From: JBHHZJ01 sp046758005
Lineage (GTDB): Bacteria > Pseudomonadota > Alphaproteobacteria > Kiloniellales > J153
Reading direction: 5' to 3'
DNA: 38,438 bases
NCBI GenBank assembly: GCA_046758005.1
Contig: JBHHZJ010000023.1
Coordinates: forward strand, 1 to 38,438
Shown here piece after piece: positions 1 through 7,685 of the stretch (positions are counted from its first letter, which is position 1; every line of letters begins with the position of its first letter). The position numbers and the translations under genes are program-made. Under the pieces are notes generated by a model, which saw only the letters and a list, made by a program, of their open reading frames with translations, was not told the DNA's origin and searched no databases.

Positions 1-21
1 ATCTGCTCCAACTGTAATGTA

Positions 22-85
22 TAGAGCGGATTCACGTGATTGATTGGAACCGCGACGTGGTTCCAATCAATCACGATCCGCTCTA
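22..85. repeat. Long imperfect palindrome at the 3' end of the membrane-protein gene
   Basis: The left arm (22-51) and right arm (59-85) are inverted copies. They pair over 27 positions around a 7-nt loop (52-58), and the left arm carries three extra bases (TCA, 32-34). The arms contain GATTGATTGGAACC and its complement. The TAG stop of the leftward gene (83-85) lies inside the right arm. No T-run follows on either strand, so this is not a classical intrinsic terminator. It may be a REP-like or MITE-like dispersed palindrome, or an mRNA 3' stabiliser. No second copy is visible in the window. Confidence 0.8.
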
Positions 86-652
86 CCGGAGCATTCCGAC
101 CACAAAGGCGTTGATGATGATGCCGATGACGAGGTCGAGCACGACGAAGCCCACGGCGGCGAAAGAGCCGAGGTCGAGCGCGGTGCGCGTGACGAACCAC
201 TGATAGCCGAGCAGCAGCATGTAGACGAGGCCGTTGAGCAGCGTCGCCGCGCCGCCCGGCAGCACTCCGGTCGCGGTGATAGCCACGACCGGCAGGTAGG
301 CCCCCATCTGGATCACCTTCGCCCAGTTGAAGGCGACGATATAGCCGATGAACGCGGGCTGCCGGCCGATGACGGTGCAGATTTGATGCACGACCACGGG
401 ATAGGCGGTCCAGCTCAGGCTGTAGGCGAACAGGTGGACCAGCAGCAGGCTCATGAGGCCGGCGCCGACCTGGCGATTGGTGGCGTCGAACACGACCAGG
501 ATGATGTACCCCGGCGCGACGATGGCCGCGGCGAAGAAGGATTTCCAGAAGCCCTCGACCGTCTGGTCGAAGTAGGTCATGCCGCCCCGATCCAAGTGCG
601 CCAGGCGCCAGGCCCCGTACAGACCGTAGACGATGTCGCGCCAGCTCGGCAT
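83..652 (-). CDS. Multi-pass membrane protein of unknown family, coupled to dapE
   Basis: This 189-residue protein is mostly hydrophobic. About five membrane segments are visible, at roughly residues 38-56, 64-82, 116-135, 139-156 and 165-187, after a short amphipathic N-terminus beginning MPSWRDIVYG. I do not recognise a family. Its ATG overlaps the dapE stop by one base (TGATG), so it is probably translated by coupling as the last gene of the dap unit. Nothing in the sequence shows a role in lysine synthesis, and the linkage may be only positional. The reading frame stays open far upstream inside dapE, but that extension is antisense-like low-complexity sequence, and the coupled ATG at 652 is the sensible start. 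The stop codon sits in a palindrome. Confidence 0.8.
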   Translation of the reverse strand: MPSWRDIVYGLYGAWRLAHLDRGGMTYFDQTVEGFWKSFFAAAIVAPGYIILVVFDATNRQVGAGLMSLLLVHLFAYSLSWTAYPVVVHQICTVIGRQPAFIGYIVAFNWAKVIQMGAYLPVVAITATGVLPGGAATLLNGLVYMLLLGYQWFVTRTALDLGSFAAVGFVVLDLVIGIIINAFVVGMLR

Positions 653-1845
653 CAGGCGGCGAAGTAGCCGTCGAGCACGGCCCCGTAAATGGCGGTGAGG
701 GCGCGCAGGTCGGCGATGCTGACTCGCTCGTCGACCTTGTGCGCGGTTGCGTTCGACAGGCCCAGCTCGGCGACCGGGCAATGGTCCTTGATGAAGCGGG
801 CGTCGGAGGTGCCGCCGCTGGTGCCGAGCTCCGGCCGGCGCCCCGTCACCCGTTCGACCGCGGCGCAGACAAGGTCGCTCAAGGCGCCGGGCGGACAGAG
901 GAACGACTCGCCCGAGACGCGCACCTCGAGGTCGTAGCGCGCGCCCTTGGCGGTGTCGATCGCCCGGTCGAAGCGGGTGCGCAGCCAGGCCTCGACGTCC
1001 GCGCCGGTGTGCCGGTCGTTGAAGCGCACGTTGAAGGCGGCGCGCGCGTGGGCCGGGATCACGTTGCCGGCGCCGTTGCCCACGTCGATGCTGGTCAGTT
1101 GCAGGCTGGACGGCGGAAAGTGCTCGCTGCCGTCGTCGAGCGGTTCGGCGGTTACCGCGTCCAGCATGCGCACCAAGTGGTGCAGCGGGTTGTCGGCCAG
1201 ATGCGGATAAGCCGTGTGGCCCTGGGTTCCGCTCACGGTGAGCCGGCCGTTGAGGCTGCCGCGCCGGCCGATCTTGACCATGTCGGCGAGACGCTCGTTG
1301 CTGGTCGGCTCGCCGACCACGCAGGCGTCGAGCGTTTCGCCGCGCGCCGCGAGCCAGCCGAGCACCTTGCGCGTGCCGTTGATCGCCTCGCCCTCCTCGT
1401 CGCCGGTTATGAGCAGGCTGATCGAGCCGCCGATGTCGCGCCCGCGCCGCTCCAGGAACCCGGCCAGCGCCGCCACGAAGCAGGCGATCGCGCCTTTCAT
1501 GTCGACCGCGCCGCGGCCGTGCACCCAGCCGTCGACCACTTCGGCGGCGAAGGGATCGACGCGCCAAGCCTTCAGGTCGCCGACAGGCACGACGTCGGTG
1601 TGGCCGGCGTAGCAGAAGTTGCGGCCGGCCGCGCCCAGCCGGGCGTAGAGGTTGTCGACTTCGGCCGCGCCCGCCTCGGCAAACCTCAACCGGTGGCAGG
1701 TGAAGCCCAGGCCCGACAGGACGCGCTCCAGGAGGTCGAGCGCGCCGCCGTCGGCGGGCGTGACGCTCGGGCAGCGGATCAGCGCCCGCGTCAGCTCGAC
1801 CGGGTCCGGAACGGCAAGGTCGGGTGCGGCGACCATGATCTGCAA
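652..1845 (-). CDS. dapE: Succinyl-diaminopimelate desuccinylase
   Basis: DapE hydrolyses N-succinyl-LL-2,6-diaminopimelate to LL-diaminopimelate and succinate in the succinylase branch of lysine and peptidoglycan-precursor synthesis. It is a cytoplasmic di-zinc M20 peptidase-family enzyme. The metal-site motifs are clear: GHTDVVP (H82, D84), the bridging Asp in GAVDMKG (D115) and the catalytic/metal Glu pair in TGDEEGE (E150-E151). A further VGEPTS motif and a C-terminal GTSGGTSDARF also fit the family. The length of 397 residues is slightly above the usual 375-380. The start could be 1845 (MQIM) or 1836 (the second Met), and no strong ribosome site decides between them. It lies 95 nt downstream of dapD. 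That gap holds a perfect CCGGCC/GGCCGG hairpin (1900-1921) without a T-run. Confidence 0.96.
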   Translation of the reverse strand: MQIMVAAPDLAVPDPVELTRALIRCPSVTPADGGALDLLERVLSGLGFTCHRLRFAEAGAAEVDNLYARLGAAGRNFCYAGHTDVVPVGDLKAWRVDPFAAEVVDGWVHGRGAVDMKGAIACFVAALAGFLERRGRDIGGSISLLITGDEEGEAINGTRKVLGWLAARGETLDACVVGEPTSNERLADMVKIGRRGSLNGRLTVSGTQGHTAYPHLADNPLHHLVRMLDAVTAEPLDDGSEHFPPSSLQLTSIDVGNGAGNVIPAHARAAFNVRFNDRHTGADVEAWLRTRFDRAIDTAKGARYDLEVRVSGESFLCPPGALSDLVCAAVERVTGRRPELGTSGGTSDARFIKDHCPVAELGLSNATAHKVDERVSIADLRALTAIYGAVLDGYFAA

Positions 1846-1940
1846 ACGTCTCTCAGAAATGGTGCCAAAGGCGAAACGGCCCAGGGTCGAGGTCGCTCAC
1901 CGGCCGAGCCCTCGAGGCCGGCGAGTCGGCGCGGGCCCGC

Positions 1941-2819
1941 TCAAGCGCGCAGCAACTCGTTGATCGAGGTCTTGGCGCGCGTTCGCTCGTCGACCCGCTT
2001 GACGATGACCGCGCAGTAAAGTCCCGGACCCGGGCGGCCGTCGGGCAGGGGCTTGCCCGGATGGCTGCCGGGCACGACGACGGAATACGCCGGCACCCGG
2101 CCGGTGTAAACCTCGCCCGTCGTGCGGTCGATGATCCGCGTCGAGGCGCCGATGTAGACCCCCATCGACAGCACCGCGCCGGTCTCGACGATCACACCCT
2201 CCGCGACCTCGGCGCGCGCGCCGATGAAGCAGCCGTCCTCGATGATCACCGGCTCGGCCTGCAGGGGCTCGAGCACGCCGCCGATTCCCGCGCCGCCGGA
2301 GACGTGGCAGTTCTTTCCCACCTGCGCGCACGAACCGACGGTGGCCCAGGTGTCGATCATGGTCCCGCCGTCCACGTAGGCGCCGACGTTGACGAAGCAG
2401 GGCATCAGCACGACGTCCGGCGCGATGTAGGCGGAGCGGCGCACCACGCAGGTCGGCACGGCGCGGAAGCCGGCGGCGCGGAACTCGGGCTCGCCCCAGC
2501 CGGCGAACTTGGAGGGCACCTTGTCCCACCAGGGCGTGGCCCCGCCCGGCCCGCCCGGGATCGCGGTCATGTCGTTGAGGCGGAACGACAGCAGCACCGC
2601 CTTCTTGAGCCACTGGTGCACCAACCAGCGACCGTCCACCTTCTCGGCGACGCGGAAGGCGCCGGCATCGAGGCCCTCCAGCGCGGCCTCGACGGCCTCG
2701 CGCACCTCGCCCCTGGTCGCGGGCGAGACCTCCTCGCGCGCCTCCCAGGCGGCGTCGACGATCGGCTGCAACTCATCGGTGGTGACGGACTCCATCGGCC
2801 CGACCGGTGCCCCTGACAT
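1941..2819 (-). CDS. dapD: Tetrahydrodipicolinate N-succinyltransferase
   Basis: DapD transfers succinyl from succinyl-CoA to 2,3,4,5-tetrahydropyridine-2,6-dicarboxylate, the step that commits diaminopimelate synthesis to the succinylase route. The 292-residue protein has the family layout. An N-terminal helical domain holds LQPIVDAAWEARE, a linker follows, and from about residue 120 to 245 there are hexapeptide repeats of a left-handed beta-helix (for example MPCFVNVGAYVD, GVLEPLQ and CFIGARAEVAEG). The substrate-site segment around LLSFRLNDM (76-84) is present. Enzymes of this type are trimers in the cytoplasm. dapD is the first gene of the leftward dap unit and is followed by dapE. The start could be Met1 (2819) or Met9 (2795). 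The former fits a short leader from the promoter at 2840-2868. Confidence 0.96.
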   Translation of the reverse strand: MSGAPVGPMESVTTDELQPIVDAAWEAREEVSPATRGEVREAVEAALEGLDAGAFRVAEKVDGRWLVHQWLKKAVLLSFRLNDMTAIPGGPGGATPWWDKVPSKFAGWGEPEFRAAGFRAVPTCVVRRSAYIAPDVVLMPCFVNVGAYVDGGTMIDTWATVGSCAQVGKNCHVSGGAGIGGVLEPLQAEPVIIEDGCFIGARAEVAEGVIVETGAVLSMGVYIGASTRIIDRTTGEVYTGRVPAYSVVVPGSHPGKPLPDGRPGPGLYCAVIVKRVDERTRAKTSINELLRA

Positions 2820-2839
2820 GGCGCGGTGAACGGCCTGCG

Positions 2840-2868
2840 AAGATGCGTGAGGCGCAGGCCCCTGTCAA
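2840..2868 (-). promoter_or_regulatory. Probable sigma-70-type promoter of dapD
   Basis: On the minus strand a perfect TTGACA (2868-2863) is followed after 17 nt by CATCTT (2845-2840), about 20 nt upstream of the dapD ATG. The -10 is a weak match (3 of 6). The perfect -35 and ideal spacing support the call. Confidence 0.4.
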
Positions 2869-2948
2869 CGCCCGCCGGGGCGCCCGCGCCGCGGCGCCGA
2901 TCCCCCGGGCGCGTCGCGAAGCCTTGGAAAGGACGGGAAAAATCGGGG

Positions 2949-2964
2949 TTAAGGCCGTCTTAAC
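2949..2964 (+). promoter_or_regulatory. Full CtrA-binding box upstream of the diguanylate cyclase gene
   Basis: TTAA (2949-2952), seven bases, then TTAAC (2960-2964) match the alphaproteobacterial CtrA consensus TTAA-N7-TTAAC exactly. The site is part of a small palindrome, GTTAAG-N5-CTTAAC (2948-2964). It lies about 60 nt upstream of the preferred ATG at 3025, a position compatible with overlap of the promoter -35. That CtrA controls the gene is inferred from the motif only. Confidence 0.6.
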
Positions 2965-3024
2965 GCGACCTGCGGCAGGCTACCCCGACTCGTGACCACA
3001 CCCGCCTGCCGCCAAGGGAAAGCG

Positions 3025-4752
3025 ATGGGACGTCCGCCCGCCACCGGTGCCACCGAACAGGACTTCGCGCCCGCCCCGGAGCAAGGGACCGAGCTTGGCC
3101 TGTTCTCCCCCGGCGGTTCGCTGGAACGCTTTCCCGGCGCCGTGCTGCTGGCCGGGCCCAACGGAATCGTGCTCGGCGCCAACGCGGCCGCCGACCCGAT
3201 CGCGGCGCAGCTGCAGCGCGGCGCGTGCGAAGAACTGCGCCACGCGATCAACGCGGCCCTGGGGGGCAAGGCGGCCCAGGTCAATCCCCTGCTGATCGCG
3301 CCGGACAGCGGGGGCCAAGGTGCGGGGCTCGCCTATGACATTGCCGTCCTGCCCCGGGGCGACAACACCTCGGCGCTGTTGCTCGGGCGCGACATTACGC
3401 TCGAGCGCAGCCTGCGCTCGGCGCTCATCGAATCGCGGCAGCGCTACAAGGACCTCGTCGAGGCCGCCAGCGACTTCGCCTGGGAGACCGACATGGAGGG
3501 CCGATTCACCTTCGTCTCCTCGCGCGGCGCGCTCGGTCATTCGGCGGCCGAGCTGGTCGGCACACGCGCGTGCGACCTGCTGGTGGACCGCATCGCAGGA
3601 GAGGACTCGCCCTTCACCACGCGCGCGCGGGTCCAGGATGTCGAGGTCTGGGTTCGCCAGCCCGACGGCGAGCCGGCGTGCCTGCTCGCCACCGCGCTGC
3701 CGCTGTTCGGACCCGAGGGGGAATGGCACGGGGCGCGCGGACTGTGCCGCGACATCACCGCGGAGCGCAGCCACGAGGCCCGGCTCGCCGTCGACCGCCA
3801 CCGCGAGCGGCTTCTCGCCTATATCCTCGGCATCCTGCGCGACGAGATGGACCCGGCGCGCATGCTGCAGGCCGCCGCCGGTGCCTTCGTTCCGGCGTTG
3901 TCGGCGACCGGGGCCTGCATCTACCGCCGCGACCGCGCGGGGGCGTTGATCTGCGCCGCCCAGGCCGGCCATCTGCCGCCGCGGGTGGTATTGGAGGGGG
4001 TCGTGCGGCGCGTGGCCGAAGGCGAAGGCGAAGCCCAGGCCGCCGACGAGGACGGCCTGCTGCTCGCCAGGGCGGCGTATTTCCAGGACGAGTGCAACGG
4101 CGTGCTCTGCCTGTGGCGCAGCGGCGCGGCCGAGCCGTGGAGCAAGGACGACCGCTTCCTTCTGGCCGAGATCGCCGGCCAGATCGGGCTTACCAATCGG
4201 CAGCTCGCCCGGCAGGAGGAGCTTGAAGAGCTGTCGTCGTCGGACCCGCTGACCGGGTTGCTCAACCGGCGCAGCTTCTTGGCGGAGTTGGAGCGGCGCT
4301 ATTCCCGGCGCGCCGCGTGGCGGGGCGGGGCGGCGCTCATCTTCATCGACATGGACAATTTCAAGGCGGTGAATGACCGCCACGGACACCAACGCGGCGA
4401 CGTGGCGCTGGTCACGCTTGCCCGAATTCTGCGCGAGCAGACGCGCAGTCGCGACTTGGCGGCGCGTCTGGGCGGGGACGAATTCGCGCTGTTCATCGAG
4501 GACATCACGTTGGCGGCGGCGGACCATCGGGGACGGGAGCTGCTCAAGGCCGCGCGGGAACTGGAGGCCCTTTCCAGCGAGCCGGAGCGTCCCCTGGGGC
4601 TGTCCATCGGCGTGGCGTTCTGCCTGCCCGACGGGCCGGAGGAGGTCGACGACCTGATCGATCACGCGGACCGCGCGATGTACGAGGTCAAGCGCCGGGG
4701 CAAGGGCGGCGTCGAGGTGACCGCCGCCGGAGCGGACGGGGCGCGGCGATGA
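3025..4752 (+). CDS. Diguanylate cyclase with PAS, GAF and GGDEF domains
   Basis: The protein should make cyclic di-GMP from two GTP. The GGDEF domain (about residues 405-565 counted from the ATG at 3025) has an intact RLGGDEF active site. A product-inhibition I-site (RSRD) is correctly placed, with five residues between its Asp and GGDEF. Upstream lie a PAS-like region ending near RDITLERS, a clear PAS domain (DLVEAASDFAWETDMEG to RDITAERS) and a GAF-like segment. No membrane segments are seen, so the sensor is probably cytoplasmic. A GTG at 2992 would add 11 residues. The ATG at 3025 is preferred because AAGGGAA lies 5-6 nt before it. The stop overlaps the next gene by ATGA, so the DUF2336 gene is translationally coupled. 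The signal sensed is unknown. Confidence 0.93.
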   Translation: MGRPPATGATEQDFAPAPEQGTELGLFSPGGSLERFPGAVLLAGPNGIVLGANAAADPIAAQLQRGACEELRHAINAALGGKAAQVNPLLIAPDSGGQGAGLAYDIAVLPRGDNTSALLLGRDITLERSLRSALIESRQRYKDLVEAASDFAWETDMEGRFTFVSSRGALGHSAAELVGTRACDLLVDRIAGEDSPFTTRARVQDVEVWVRQPDGEPACLLATALPLFGPEGEWHGARGLCRDITAERSHEARLAVDRHRERLLAYILGILRDEMDPARMLQAAAGAFVPALSATGACIYRRDRAGALICAAQAGHLPPRVVLEGVVRRVAEGEGEAQAADEDGLLLARAAYFQDECNGVLCLWRSGAAEPWSKDDRFLLAEIAGQIGLTNRQLARQEELEELSSSDPLTGLLNRRSFLAELERRYSRRAAWRGGAALIFIDMDNFKAVNDRHGHQRGDVALVTLARILREQTRSRDLAARLGGDEFALFIEDITLAAADHRGRELLKAARELEALSSEPERPLGLSIGVAFCLPDGPEEVDDLIDHADRAMYEVKRRGKGGVEVTAAGADGARR

Positions 4753-6080
4753 CCCGGGGCGCGGGCAACGGAATGGCAACCGGCGACGGCATTACCTACG
4801 CGGAATCCAAGCGCCTGGTGCGGGACACGGATCCCACGGTGCGGGCCGATCTGGCCCGCCGCGAGGACGTGCGGCCCGAGATCCTCTACTTCCTGGCCGA
4901 GGACGATTCGGCGGAGGTGCGCTCGCGGATCGCCGCCAATCGCACCACGCCGCGTCAGGCGGACCTGTTGCTGGCGCGCGACGCCGACGAGGCGGTGCGC
5001 CGACAGCTCGCCAACAAGATCGCCATGCTCATGCCCGAGCTCGATGCGCACGGGCAGGCGGAGGCGCAGCGCTACCTTGTCGAGGTCATCGCGGTCCTGG
5101 CCCAGGACCAGGCGACGCGCGTTCGCCAGATCGTGGCCGAGACCCTCAAGGATGTGGCCGCTGCGCCGCCGCACGTGATCCAACGCCTGGCGCGCGACGC
5201 CGAGGATGTCGTCGCCTGTCCCGTTCTTGAGTTCTCGCCGCTGCTCAGCGACGAGGACCTGATCGAGATCATCCGGAGCGGCTGCGCGTCAGGCAAGTTG
5301 CGCGCGATTTCGCGCCGGCGGGGGGTCGGCGAGCGGGTCGCCGACGCCATCGTGTCCACCGAGAACGTCGCCGCCATCACGTCCCTGCTCGACAACGGGA
5401 GCGCGCAGATCCGCGAGGAGACGCTCGACAACCTGGTCGAGGCGGCGTTCGGCGTGACGGCCTGGCACGAACCGCTGGTCAGGCGCCCGAAGCTATCATT
5501 GAAGGCGGTGCAGAAGTTGGCCGGCTTCGTCGCCGACTCCCTGCTCGAAATCCTGCAGTCGCGAAAGGATCTGGACAGGAAGACCGCGCGCGCCGTGGCC
5601 AAGGAGGTCCGCCGCCGTCTGACAGACGACCGGACCATGCCGACCGACGGCGCCGGCGCCGCCGAGCGGGCCAAGCAACTGTTCGACGGCGGCGACTTGG
5701 ACGACCAGGTGCTAACGCGCGCCCTCAGTTCGGGCGACCGGGAGCTGGTCCGGCACGGCCTGGCCCTGCGCGCCGACGTGCCGGTGGCCCTGGTCGATCA
5801 CATCCTCTCGGCGCACAGCGCCAAGGGGGTGACCGCGCTGGCGTGGAAGGCCGGCTGCTCCATGCGTTTCGCCAACCAGCTCCAGCTTCGTCTCGGCGGC
5901 ATCGCGCCCTCCCAGGCCCTTAACCCGCGGGCCGGTACCGACTATCCGCTGACCGAGCAGGAGATGGCCTGGCAGCTCGAGTTCTTCCAGGGCCTGGCGG
6001 GCTGGGAGGAGCCGTCGAGCCCGCGCCGCGGCGGCGCCGTCACGCCCGACGGATCAAAGTCCCGATTCCGCGGTCGGTGA
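4749..6080 (+). CDS. DUF2336-family protein, probably a helical-repeat adaptor
   Basis: This 443-residue soluble protein matches the pattern of DUF2336, a family common in Rhodospirillales and related groups. The first part has HEAT-like units such as DTDPTVRADLARREDVRPE, DDSAEVRSRIAAN and DADEAVRRQLANKIAML. The middle has a region around DLIEIIRSG. The C-terminus has further short helical repeats and a typical ending (TEQEMAWQLEFFQGL). The biochemical role of the family is unknown. It starts within the stop of the diguanylate cyclase gene (ATGA), so a link to c-di-GMP signalling or the cell cycle is a fair inference. The last 41 nt overlap the 3' end of the convergent argB, an unusually large tail-to-tail overlap, and the final 20 or so residues (Pro/Arg/Gly-rich) look like recent read-through. 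Confidence 0.85.
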   Translation: MTRGAGNGMATGDGITYAESKRLVRDTDPTVRADLARREDVRPEILYFLAEDDSAEVRSRIAANRTTPRQADLLLARDADEAVRRQLANKIAMLMPELDAHGQAEAQRYLVEVIAVLAQDQATRVRQIVAETLKDVAAAPPHVIQRLARDAEDVVACPVLEFSPLLSDEDLIEIIRSGCASGKLRAISRRRGVGERVADAIVSTENVAAITSLLDNGSAQIREETLDNLVEAAFGVTAWHEPLVRRPKLSLKAVQKLAGFVADSLLEILQSRKDLDRKTARAVAKEVRRRLTDDRTMPTDGAGAAERAKQLFDGGDLDDQVLTRALSSGDRELVRHGLALRADVPVALVDHILSAHSAKGVTALAWKAGCSMRFANQLQLRLGGIAPSQALNPRAGTDYPLTEQEMAWQLEFFQGLAGWEEPSSPRRGGAVTPDGSKSRFRGR

Positions 6081-6948
6081 AGATCTCGAGCAGGAGTGCG
6101 TGCGGCACCCGGCCGTCCAGGATGACGGCGGCATCGACACCGTGCTGAACCGCCGCCGTGCAGGTCTCCACCTTCGGAATCATGCCGCCCGAGATCGTGC
6201 CGTCCGCGCGCAGCGCGCGCACCTGCTCCACGGTGAGTTCGGAAGCCAGCTCGCCGCTCTTGCCGAGCACCCCGATCACGTCCGTGAGCAGCAGGAGGCG
6301 CGCCGCGCCGACCGCCGAGGCGATCGCGCCGGCGACCGTATCGGCGTTGATATTGTAGGTCTCCCCCGCAGGGCCGACGCCAATGGGCGCGATCACCGGG
6401 ATCATGCCGGATTGCTCGAGCGCGGTCAGGACCTGCGGGTTGATCTGACGCGGCTCGCCGACGAAGCCGAGGTCGAGGATCTTCTCGATGTTGGATTGCT
6501 CGTCGCGCAGCGTGCGGCGCAGCTTGCTCGCCTGGATCATCCCGCCGTCCTTGCCCGAGATCCCGATCGCGGTGCCGCCGGCGGTGTTGATCGCGTTGAC
6601 GATCTGCTTGTTGATGGTGCCCGAGAGCACCATTTCGACGACCTCGACGGCCTCGGCGTCGGTCACGCGCAGGCCCTCGACGAACTCGCTCGTGATCTTG
6701 AGCCGCTCGAGCATCTGGCCGATCTGCGGCCCGCCGCCGTGGACCACGACGGGGTGGATGCCGACCTGCTTGAGCAGGACGATGTCGCTGGCGAAGATCT
6801 GCGCCAGCTCCGGGTCGCCCATGGCGTGGCCGCCGTACTTGATGACGAAGGTGCGCCCGGCGTAGCGGCGCATGAACGGCAGCGCCTCGGTGATGGTCCG
6901 GGCCGTGCGCAGCCAGTGCTTGGCGTCGGAGAAGCTCTTTGGCGTCAT
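6040..6948 (-). CDS. argB: Acetylglutamate kinase
   Basis: ArgB phosphorylates N-acetyl-L-glutamate with ATP, the second step of arginine synthesis. Hallmarks in the 302-residue protein are KYGGHAM (38-44) and VHGGGPQIGQML (69-80) of the amino-acid-kinase fold. GKDGGM, INADTVAG and SGGMIPKVETC form the nucleotide and acetylglutamate sites. The N-terminal helix before TFVIKYGG is the extension typical of hexameric, arginine-inhibited enzymes, so feedback inhibition is likely from family knowledge. It is the last gene of the leftward rpmH operon, 10 nt after engB. Its 3' end overlaps the convergent DUF2336 gene by 41 nt. Confidence 0.97.
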   Translation of the reverse strand: MTPKSFSDAKHWLRTARTITEALPFMRRYAGRTFVIKYGGHAMGDPELAQIFASDIVLLKQVGIHPVVVHGGGPQIGQMLERLKITSEFVEGLRVTDAEAVEVVEMVLSGTINKQIVNAINTAGGTAIGISGKDGGMIQASKLRRTLRDEQSNIEKILDLGFVGEPRQINPQVLTALEQSGMIPVIAPIGVGPAGETYNINADTVAGAIASAVGAARLLLLTDVIGVLGKSGELASELTVEQVRALRADGTISGGMIPKVETCTAAVQHGVDAAVILDGRVPHALLLEIFTDRGIGTLIRRA

Positions 6949-6958
6949 GGCGGGCAGA

Positions 6959-7666
6959 CTAACGTCCCTGGCCTGGAACCGCCAGGGCGGCCAGCGCGGC
7001 GCGCAGCTCGGCGATGCCGAGGCCGGTTGCGGCGCTCGTGGCCGGACAGTCGGGATGGGCCGCGGGGTGCGCGGCGAGTTCGGCGGCGGTCGCGCGCCGG
7101 ACCGCGGCTTGCGCCTTGGGCGTCAACTTGTCCGCCTTGGTCAGGACGACCTGATAGGAAACCGCGGCCTCGTCGAGTTCGCGCATGATGCGGCGGTCGT
7201 TCTCCTTGAGGCCGTGACGCGCATCGACGAGCAGGCACACGCGGCGCAACAGGGGCCGCCCCTTCAGGTAGCGCCGCGTGAGCGCGGTCCAGCGCCGGAT
7301 TTCGGTCTTCGCCGCGCGCGCGTAACCGTAGCCAGGCAGGTCGACGAGCCCCAGCCGGCCGCCCAGATCGAAGAAATTGATCTGCCGCGTGCGGCCCGGC
7401 GTGTGCGAGGTGCGGGCCAGCGTCCTGCGCCCGGTCAGCGCGTTAATGAGGCTCGATTTGCCGACGTTGGATCGGCCGGCGAAGGCGGCCTCGGGCAGGC
7501 CGGTATCGAGCAGTCCGGCCTCGTCCACCGCCGCGCCGAGAAAGACGCAGTCCTGCGCGAACAGGCGCCGCCCGGCCTCGATCGCCTCCGGCGAGAAGGC
7601 GGGCTCGCCCGGCTCGACGCCCGCCTTCGGAGGCTCGACGGCGGGAGCGCGGGTCCGCCCGCTCAC
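6959..7666 (-). CDS. engB: Ribosome-biogenesis GTP-binding protein EngB (YihA/YsxC)
   Basis: EngB is a TrmE-Era-EngA-EngB superfamily GTPase needed for large-subunit assembly and, in many bacteria, for division. The motifs are G1 GRSNVGKSS (64-72), a G2 threonine in TSHTPGRTRQINFF, G3 DLPGYG (109-114) and G4 TKAD. The protein has 235 residues, longer than the usual 200 or so because of a Pro/Ala/Glu-rich N-terminal extension of about 35 residues. The start is a GTG at 7666, 19 nt after the yidC stop. A later start would remove the extension, but no obvious alternative is better. It sits between yidC and argB, a common alphaproteobacterial order. Confidence 0.95.
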   Translation of the reverse strand: MSGRTRAPAVEPPKAGVEPGEPAFSPEAIEAGRRLFAQDCVFLGAAVDEAGLLDTGLPEAAFAGRSNVGKSSLINALTGRRTLARTSHTPGRTRQINFFDLGGRLGLVDLPGYGYARAAKTEIRRWTALTRRYLKGRPLLRRVCLLVDARHGLKENDRRIMRELDEAAVSYQVVLTKADKLTPKAQAAVRRATAAELAAHPAAHPDCPATSAATGLGIAELRAALAALAVPGQGR

Positions 7667-7685
7667 CGCGCCCTCGGGCCGCGCC

